A stretch of 64,000 bases of DNA from Lysinibacillus sp. JNUCC-52 (GTDB lineage: Bacteria; Bacillota; Bacilli; Bacillales_A; Planococcaceae): NCBI RefSeq assembly GCF_015999545.1, contig NZ_CP065546.1, positions 1,116,001-1,180,000 of the forward strand, written 5' to 3'. The number at the start of each line of letters is the position of its first letter. Position 1 is the first letter of the stretch. The translations under genes were made by a program, and so were the position numbers. Positions 57,989 through 64,000 of the stretch are shown here, one piece after another. The notes beneath the pieces are model-generated. The model worked only from the letters and a program-made list of their open reading frames with translations. It was not told where the DNA came from and made no database searches.

Positions 57989-59431
57989 CTAATCGCTTAA
58001 TAAAAGCTGTTTTAATCGACTTTCCCATGCAACCATTTCTACTTTTTTCGGTTCCATAACGCGTGCTATATTGATTTCATCATAATGGATTCCACAATTT
58101 TCACAACAGATTTCAGGTTTTTTCTGCAATTTTTGCCCAAAATACCCGACAAGCTGCTCACGAATACAGCCTTTTGTCTGAGTAATTTTTAACATTTCAT
58201 CAACTGCCTGATATTTTTCAAGTGCAAAATAATTAAGTCGCGCTTTCACTTCCTGAACAGATTCCTGATGGTACCAATAATCAAGCACACGAAAAGCCGT
58301 TTCACTCAACTCACCATTTTTCAACATTTGTGCTGGCTCGATATGTTGCATCACAAGTTCTTGATAACGATCCACATGACTTGCTGACGGTAAATCGCCT
58401 GTTACAACAAATTTCGCAAGTTCCTCGTCACCTTCACTATAAAGTAAAATTGCTAAAGCTGGATTTCCATCACGTCCTGCGCGTCCAATTTCTTGCATAT
58501 AATTAGCGACATTCGCTGGCATGGATTCATGTATTACTTGTCGAATATCCGCCTTATTAATACCCATACCAAATGCATTGGTCGCTACAATCCAATCTAG
58601 CTCCCCATCAATAAATTGCTGTTGAATAAATTGACGATCCTCCGCACTATACCCCGCATGATAAGCAGCAGCCCGAATACCTGCTTGTATAAATGTTTCA
58701 CAATATTGCTCTGCTCGCTTACGTGATGACATATATAAAATCCCTGGTCCAGCTGTTTTTTTGACATGCTCTAAAATCCATCTTGCTTTATCTGCCCTAT
58801 CCTCAAATCCAACACGTCCAAGATGAATATTAGGACGATCCACATTGTACATAAATTCAAATGGGGCGTTTAGCGCAAGTGTAGTACGAATATCCTTAAT
58901 TACTTTTTGCGTTGCAGTCGCTGACAAAGCTAACACTGGCGGGCGATTACTTTGCGAAAACCATTCTCCAATACGCAAATAATCTGGACGAAAATCGAAA
59001 CCCCATTGCGAAATACAATGCGCTTCATCCACTACAATAAGACTTAATGACATGTTTGTTAACTTTTCCTGCACCTGTTGTTGTAAAAGCATTTCTGGAG
59101 ACGTAAAAATAAAGCGATATTGTTCTAAAAAATGCAGGGCATATCGTTTTTCATCTGCTGCTAAAAATGAATTTAATGCGACTACTCTTTTTTCACCAAA
59201 TCGTTTAAGCTGCTCTACCTGGTCCTGCATTAAAGACAATAAAGGAGACACAATTAATACAGGCTTTTGCAATAGATATGCTGGCAATTGATAGCACAGC
59301 GATTTACCCATGCCAGTTGGCAATAACGCAATAACATCTTTTCCATCTAAAATTGCTTCGATTACTTCCTTTTGACCTGGTCTGAATGTCGTATAGCCAA
59401 AATGCTTTGCTAATGTTTGCTCTAGTTCCAT
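57989..59431 (-). CDS. recS: RecQ-family DNA helicase RecS (YpbC)
   Basis: 480 residues. Superfamily 2 motifs: LPTGMGKSLCYQLPAY, DEAHCISQWGFDFRPDY, ALSATA, and QEIGRAGRDG. A C-terminal zinc-binding cysteine set (CIREQLVGYFGQ, PEICCENCGIHYD) follows, but no HRDC domain, as in the short RecS form. It begins directly after the ypbB stop (TAAATG). Confidence 0.93.
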   Translation of the reverse strand: MELEQTLAKHFGYTTFRPGQKEVIEAILDGKDVIALLPTGMGKSLCYQLPAYLLQKPVLIVSPLLSLMQDQVEQLKRFGEKRVVALNSFLAADEKRYALHFLEQYRFIFTSPEMLLQQQVQEKLTNMSLSLIVVDEAHCISQWGFDFRPDYLRIGEWFSQSNRPPVLALSATATQKVIKDIRTTLALNAPFEFMYNVDRPNIHLGRVGFEDRADKARWILEHVKKTAGPGILYMSSRKRAEQYCETFIQAGIRAAAYHAGYSAEDRQFIQQQFIDGELDWIVATNAFGMGINKADIRQVIHESMPANVANYMQEIGRAGRDGNPALAILLYSEGDEELAKFVVTGDLPSASHVDRYQELVMQHIEPAQMLKNGELSETAFRVLDYWYHQESVQEVKARLNYFALEKYQAVDEMLKITQTKGCIREQLVGYFGQKLQKKPEICCENCGIHYDEINIARVMEPKKVEMVAWESRLKQLLLSD

Positions 59432-60460
59432 TTATACTTCCCCTTTCGCGAGGACAAGTCTCAGCTGGAAATAACTCATATCATTTACTACATCATGCAA
59501 TGCCTTTAATTTTTTTGTTTGGTATTTCTTAGAAGCCTGCCAAACTTTTTCCGCCTCTTCATATGAGACGAATGGGCCAATCGAAAAGTTCGGTTCATTC
59601 ATCGCTAATTCAACTAAATGGTCCTCAATCGTACTTTGTTTCAATTTTCTTATTTGCACTATTTGTTCAATTGAATAACCTTGTTCATATAAATAGGCGG
59701 TTTGTTGTGCAGAATCAGTCAGTAATGCCTTCACCCGAAGGTCCGAAGCCATTTGACCAAGTAACGGGTAGTTATTTGTTGCATGCACTTCATTCATTAA
59801 TGTATGTAGTAATTCAATAAATGCTAATTGACTATCTAGCACAGTTTCCTTACGTTCACTAGAAAGCTGCTGCCATGTCCAACCAGGTAGACTATGGCCA
59901 CTCAATCGATAAAGAACAAGTTGTTTATTGCTATCTGATACTGGTAAAACAGCTAAAATACGAAGACATTCTTCATGTAAGCGTTGCTGTAATTGTCCTA
60001 ATTGATACTGATTGTCCTGTAGAAAAGTACGTACCCATGATTGAACTTGTACATCCTTACTAATAGGAGAAAATGAGCGAATCCCCTCTTTTTGATAAGA
60101 TAGACTTTGGACGATTAAAGATAGACGAGCAAAAAACACATGCTCATTTCCTCGATAATGCCAGCCGTCAAATAAAAAAGTAGATGTTTGCTCCGCTCGT
60201 TGTAAACCTAGCTTTTTCATGGAATAATGACCAGATTCCTGCATACTTAACCAACTATATTGCAAAAAGGTTGCTACAGCCTCGTCAAATGTCGCACGGG
60301 GTAGTTTTGGGAGTAAGCCAAAATAGTTATGGAGCTGAAACAGTCCAACATCTTGAATTGTCTGTCCTGAACGCTTTCCTCTTAGGATATGATAAGCTGC
60401 AGAAACGGTTCGCTCATTATTAAGTTTTTGAAAGATTTGCAATAAAATTTGATAAAACAT
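59432..60460 (-). CDS. ypbB: helix-turn-helix protein YpbB
   Basis: 342 residues from ATG 60460, behind GGAGG; a TTG six codons earlier is the alternative. A C-terminal helix-turn-helix (EQGYSIEQIVQIRKLKQSTIEDHLVELA) matches the HTH_40 domain often fused to RecQ helicases. It is the upstream partner of recS and may help it recognise DNA; function not established. Confidence 0.88.
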   Translation of the reverse strand: MFYQILLQIFQKLNNERTVSAAYHILRGKRSGQTIQDVGLFQLHNYFGLLPKLPRATFDEAVATFLQYSWLSMQESGHYSMKKLGLQRAEQTSTFLFDGWHYRGNEHVFFARLSLIVQSLSYQKEGIRSFSPISKDVQVQSWVRTFLQDNQYQLGQLQQRLHEECLRILAVLPVSDSNKQLVLYRLSGHSLPGWTWQQLSSERKETVLDSQLAFIELLHTLMNEVHATNNYPLLGQMASDLRVKALLTDSAQQTAYLYEQGYSIEQIVQIRKLKQSTIEDHLVELAMNEPNFSIGPFVSYEEAEKVWQASKKYQTKKLKALHDVVNDMSYFQLRLVLAKGEV

Positions 60461-60463
60461 TGA

Positions 60464-60814
<351 letters not shown>

Positions 60815-60828
60815 TAAAATCCTTACTA

Positions 60829-60859
60829 AAAAAGGCATCCTACTTAGGGTGCCTTTTTG
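60829..60859 (+). terminator. terminator after fer
   Basis: GGCATCC pairs with GGGTGCC (one G-U) in a short hairpin followed by TTTTT. Confidence 0.8.
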
Positions 60860-60942
60860 TATCGTTTTGTTTTCTATACGGTTCATCAATTATTTATCAA
60901 AGGCAAATACAAATGAAGTTTTATGCTCTTTTCATCTTGTTA

Positions 60943-60971
60943 TTGCAACCATAATTTATGTATGCTAAGAT
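60943..60971 (+). promoter_or_regulatory. fabI promoter
   Basis: TTGCAA (60943-60948), 17-bp spacer, TAAGAT (60966-60971). Partial match to sigma-A consensus, directly upstream of the FapR-type operator. Confidence 0.65.
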
Positions 60972-60972
60972 T

Positions 60973-60989
60973 TTAGTAGTTGGTACTAA
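60973..60989 (+). promoter_or_regulatory. FapR-type operator of fabI
   Basis: TTAGTAGTTGGTACTAA is an inverted repeat TTAGTA-N5-TACTAA, matching the FapR box. It begins two bases after the -10, so FapR binding would block transcription, with release by malonyl-CoA/ACP. Confidence 0.85.
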
Positions 60990-61023
60990 TAACAGATATT
61001 ATTTCGTAAAGGGGTTCTTATAA

Positions 61024-61806
61024 ATGATGGACAATTTATTACAATTAAAAGATAAAAACATTGTCGTTATGGGTGTTGCAAACGACCGCAGTATTGCTTG
61101 GGGGATTGCAAAACGTTTATTCGACGTAGGCGCTAATGTTATTTTTACATATCGCCAAGAGCGTTCATTAAAAAAATTACAAAAGCAACTTGAAAACTAT
61201 GGGCAAGCAGATGCATTTGTCGTACAATGTGATGTTAACAGCGATGACAGTACAAAAGCTGCCTTCGATACAATCGGTGCAAAAGTTGGCGTTATCCATG
61301 GGATTGTTCACTCTGTCGCATTTGCCAATGCTGAAGACTTACACAATCGCTTTTTAGAAACAACACGTGATGGCTATGCATTCGCGCAAGATACAAGTGC
61401 GTATTCACTTATTTCAACTGCAAAAGCAGCGCACCCATACATGACAGAAGGTGGCTCTATTGTAACGATGAGTTACTTAGGTGCTGAGCGTGTACTTGAT
61501 GGCTATAACGTAATGGGTGTTGCCAAAGCTGCATTAGAAGCGTCAATGCGCTATTTAGCTGCTGATATTGGTCAAGACAATATCCGTGTAAATGCTATTT
61601 CTGCAGGTGCTATACGTACACTAGCTGCAAAAGGTGTTCCTTCTTTCAATACGATTTTACACAAAATCGAAGAAACTGCGCCGTTAAAACGCAATGTTCA
61701 ACAAGATGAAGTAGCTGATATGACAATTGTAATGCTTTCTCACCTATCACGTGGGGTAACAGGCGAAACAATTTACATTGATGCTGGCTACAATATTATG
61801 GGTTAA
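61024..61806 (+). CDS. fabI: enoyl-[acyl-carrier-protein] reductase (NADH), FabI type
   Basis: 260 residues. Glycine-rich GVANDRSIAWGIAKRLFDVGA, YSLISTAKAAHPYM, and YNVMGVAKAALEASMRYLA with the catalytic Tyr and Lys of YxxxxxxK type. It reduces trans-2-enoyl-ACP in fatty acid elongation and is the target of triclosan-class inhibitors. A FapR operator sits at its promoter. Two ATG codons start the frame. Confidence 0.95.
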   Translation: MMDNLLQLKDKNIVVMGVANDRSIAWGIAKRLFDVGANVIFTYRQERSLKKLQKQLENYGQADAFVVQCDVNSDDSTKAAFDTIGAKVGVIHGIVHSVAFANAEDLHNRFLETTRDGYAFAQDTSAYSLISTAKAAHPYMTEGGSIVTMSYLGAERVLDGYNVMGVAKAALEASMRYLAADIGQDNIRVNAISAGAIRTLAAKGVPSFNTILHKIEETAPLKRNVQQDEVADMTIVMLSHLSRGVTGETIYIDAGYNIMG

Positions 61807-61814
61807 TAAAAGAC

Positions 61815-61855
61815 AAAAAGTGTTGGATTGACGACAATCAATCTAACACTTTTTT
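61815..61855 (+). terminator. terminator after fabI, near-identical to the one after the YitT gene
   Basis: AAAAAGTGTTGGATTGA pairs with TCAATCTAACACTTTTTT (one G-U). The second arm equals that at 16216-16232. Confidence 0.85.
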
Positions 61856-61872
61856 GTGCATCGTGGATGTCC

Positions 61873-61980
61873 GCTACGACGAGCGCTTTCCGCGGGCACA
61901 ACGTAAGCCACAACCGTCGCTGTCGCGCCGCCTGTTGTGGCTTACGTTGTGCTGTTCCCGCAGGAGTCACTCGTCTTAGC
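61873..61980. repeat. palindromic intergenic element, copy 2
   Basis: Inner arms at 61897-61914 and 61934-61951 are a perfect 18-bp complement. Outer arms GCTACGACGAG (61873-61883) and CTCGTCTTAGC (61970-61980) pair at 10 of 11. Shared blocks with copy 1 at 4968-5079 include CGCTTTCCGCGGGCAC and the loop. It lies between the fabI terminator and the converging ABC ATPase gene. Confidence 0.85.
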
Positions 61981-62026
61981 TACCATCAACTAGTATTTTC
62001 TTGTAATTTACTTCTAAAAATAGAAA

Positions 62027-62785
62027 TTATATGCCGATTTTTCGCATTTCCTCTAGAATCTTTTCCATTTTATCTTCAATATTTGTGTCAGTAAGTCGGT
62101 TAAAGTGTACCTCATCGATTATTTTTCCATCACACATAAACAGTATTCGATCTGTCCTTGCTGCAATCTTTGGATCATGTGTTACAAGCAGCACTGCTGT
62201 CCCTTCTGCATTAATTTCAGTAATAATGTCCATTATTTCCTGTGCTGATTTTGAATTAAGCGCACCTGTCGGCTCATCACCGAAAATAATTTTAGGATTG
62301 CTTATCAGTGCACGGCAAATACCTGCACGTTGAAGCTGTCCTCCCGAAACTTGTGTGATATCACGTTTTTCGAGCTCATCAATTCCAACCTTTTTCATAA
62401 GTGCTCTAGCTTTCTTTGTTATCTTGTCTATGCTTTTTCTATTATCTCGCAATGAAGGAAGTAGAATGTTATCTAAAATATTTAAGTTTTTAAGCAAAGT
62501 CGGCTGCTGAAAAACAAACCCCATTTTTGTTCTTCGTAAATCGGCAAGTTTCTGTTCACTCAGTAGTGACAAATCCATTCCATCAAACGACACCTTTCCA
62601 GTGTCAATGCTATCCATACCACTTAATGCAAACATAAGGGTAGATTTTCCTGAGCCTGATGGACCCATAATAGCAACAAATTCTCCCTCATTTATCGTAA
62701 CGGATACGCCATTCAGAACATGGTGCTTTTTCGCCCCTTCACCGAATGATTTTACAATATTGTCTCCGAGAATTATTTTCTTCAT
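62027..62785 (-). CDS. ABC transporter ATP-binding protein (MacB/LolD type)
   Basis: 252 residues. Walker A GPSGSGKST (about 42-50), Q-loop FVFQQPTLL, signature VSGGQLQRAGICRAL, Walker B IIFGDEPTGALNSKS and H-loop VTHDPK. The G-A-L-N-S-K-S D-loop form is typical of MacB-type exporters that act on lipids, peptides or antibiotics. Three bp after the permease stop, so it forms a pair with it. Confidence 0.93.
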   Translation of the reverse strand: MKKIILGDNIVKSFGEGAKKHHVLNGVSVTINEGEFVAIMGPSGSGKSTLMFALSGMDSIDTGKVSFDGMDLSLLSEQKLADLRRTKMGFVFQQPTLLKNLNILDNILLPSLRDNRKSIDKITKKARALMKKVGIDELEKRDITQVSGGQLQRAGICRALISNPKIIFGDEPTGALNSKSAQEIMDIITEINAEGTAVLLVTHDPKIAARTDRILFMCDGKIIDEVHFNRLTDTNIEDKMEKILEEMRKIGI

Positions 62786-62788
62786 AAA

Positions 62789-64000
62789 CTACTCCTTTAT
62801 ATTTTCGGATATTTTAATTTTCCCAGCACTCAAAGTACTAATAATCGTTGCAATCAGTACCGAGCATGTCATCAGTAGCGGACAAAATAGGTATGCCGCT
62901 AAAGGATTGACCGAAAATGTAAACGACGAAGCACCAAAAGAAGAGATCATTGCACCTGCTAGTAAACTTCCGACCGTATTAGCAAGCAGTGTACCAACAA
63001 CCATTCCAATCAATAAAATGAATAATGAGCGGGCAATATACTGTGTCGTAATATCTGAATTTGTAAACCCTACCGCTTTCATTACAGCGATAGCGTATCG
63101 ATCTTTTACTACAAGCATTTTCATAAACAATAACGTAATTAGTACAGTGATAAAGAGTGCAACGGCAATGGCAGCGCGTGAAGCCTTTCCTACTGCATCA
63201 ATTGTTGAGCCGAAAGTTTGTAAGACGTAATTATTGATATCTGAAACTTTTGCATAGGTAAAGTGATTCGTATACTCTATCATTTTATTTTCGAGCATAG
63301 CTTTATCGGAAAATTCTACACTAATAACACTCCACATCATATTGGTAGAATGGTCATTAAAAGTGGCCTTCGCAGTTTTTCCACCGTTTGTAATATCAGA
63401 ATAGATGCCACTAACCGTAAATTTCCGTTCTTTTCCTGCAATGACGAGTGTCATAATATCACCTACTTTTTTACCTAGCTCAGCGGCATTTAACACAGAA
63501 AGTGCAATTTCATGTTGTAAAGCTGGAGCCCTGCCAGTTGAATATTTTATTGGGAAAATTGAGTGGTTACCAAGTTCAATTTTTATATTTCGCTCTGCTC
63601 CATTTTCCATTTTTACTTTAAATGTTTTGGTCGACAGAACTGTATGTTTTGTTATAGTTCTATCATTGTTTATGGCATATAAAATTTGTTTTGTTTTTTG
63701 AGATATATTATCAGTTTGCTGAATGTCAATACGCATATCGTAGTTTCCAATACCCATATATTTGATGAAGTTATTTGAGGAAATCGTGTTGTAAAGGTTA
63801 AGTGGAACAATCATAATAAAAGATGAAATAACAAGCACTGTTAGCATTGTGGCATATAGTCTTTTTCTTGACAGCACATCTTTAATACCAAGAAATATAT
63901 TTATGTTAATTAGGCGGTTGCTATTCAAGCTAAATCTCTTTGTTCCCATATTTTGTTCTTGCGAAGTACCATAGTGTAGTGCCTCAACAGCAGAAATTTT
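62789..64000 (-). CDS. ABC transporter permease, FtsX/MacB type (5' end beyond the window)
   Basis: The frame is open through the window edge: the bases before the internal ATG at 63949 encode KISAVEALHYG, typical of the cytoplasmic connector in FtsX-domain permeases, so the true start is outside. At least 403 residues are visible. A hydrophobic helix near LYATMLTVLVISSFIMI, an extracellular domain of about 170 residues, then three C-terminal membrane helices (AAIAVALFITVLITLLF, SLFILLIGMVVGTLLAN, and the last) are seen. Substrate unknown. Confidence 0.85.
   Translation of the reverse strand, partial: KISAVEALHYGTSQEQNMGTKRFSLNSNRLININIFLGIKDVLSRKRLYATMLTVLVISSFIMIVPLNLYNTISSNNFIKYMGIGNYDMRIDIQQTDNISQKTKQILYAINNDRTITKHTVLSTKTFKVKMENGAERNIKIELGNHSIFPIKYSTGRAPALQHEIALSVLNAAELGKKVGDIMTLVIAGKERKFTVSGIYSDITNGGKTAKATFNDHSTNMMWSVISVEFSDKAMLENKMIEYTNHFTYAKVSDINNYVLQTFGSTIDAVGKASRAAIAVALFITVLITLLFMKMLVVKDRYAIAVMKAVGFTNSDITTQYIARSLFILLIGMVVGTLLANTVGSLLAGAMISSFGASSFTFSVNPLAAYLFCPLLMTCSVLIATIISTLSAGKIKISENIKE

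Noticed and set aside
62027..64000. bacteriocin immunity exporter
   Set aside because: The ABC pair fits, but no bacteriocin, modification or immunity gene is visible, so the substrate is left open.

Overview
The window looks like a chromosomal segment of a Gram-positive, endospore-forming member of the Bacillales, most like Lysinibacillus. This is inferred from protein sequences, low G+C, the spore genes spoIVA, sleB, ypeB and prsW, and a gene order that follows the Bacillus subtilis ypbB-to-panD region. No taxonomic marker such as rRNA is present. Most genes lie on the minus strand, so transcription mainly runs from high to low coordinates.

Layout. 1-1822: a DNA-alkylation-repair pair (alkA, cut by the window edge, and adaA) behind a PEP-mutase-like gene. 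1956-15202: the dinG, panBCD, birA, cca, bshA, mgsA, dapB, ypjD cluster. It lacks bshB1 between mgsA and bshA. A padR/HAAS/DUF4097 cassette (7747-9493, plus strand) separates birA from panB, and a GNAT gene separates cca from birA. 15317-22621: yitT-type gene, a 21-bp repeat array, yugP-type protease, ypjA, the menaquinol:cytochrome c reductase genes qcrABC, then ypiF, reoY and the TPR gene ypiA. 22716-28962: the shikimate operon aroC-aroB-aroH-hisC-tyrA-aroA without the trp block found there in B. subtilis. 29325-39314: cheR, an inserted acyl-CoA ligase/SDR/thiolase cassette, ndk, hepT-menG-hepS, mtrB, folE and hbs. 39514-48782: spoIVA, a 33-unit 21-bp repeat array, yphF, yphE, gpsA, der, a ribosomal S1 homologue, cmk and a PilZ protein. 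48868-51783: ypeB, sleB, prsW. 51866-60460: ansA, a GNAT-aminotransferase fusion next to a divergent PlsY paralogue, ypdA, a phosphoesterase, a LysM protein, recS and ypbB. 60566-64000: ferredoxin, fabI under a clear FapR-type operator, and an ABC transporter cut by the window edge.

Functional links. bshA makes the first bacillithiol intermediate and ypdA reduces bacillithiol disulfide. hepS/hepT and menG make menaquinone, the electron donor for QcrABC. The aro operon feeds chorismate into aromatic amino acids and, outside the window, menaquinone. PrsW, SleB, YpeB, SpoIVA and YphF tie the region to sporulation and envelope stress.

The most unusual material is non-coding or weakly described: (i) three arrays with a 21-bp period (16258-16402, 41086-41760, 52850-52990); (ii) two copies of a palindromic intergenic element (4968-5079, 61873-61980) whose stem substitutions compensate each other and whose outer stems differ but are each self-complementary; (iii) repeats filling three of the four convergent gene ends; (iv) a tightly coupled PlsY-like acyltransferase and a GNAT/PhnW-like aminotransferase fusion (52980-55086) that could form an aminolipid pathway. 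All functions are assigned by reading the sequence; no database search was run.
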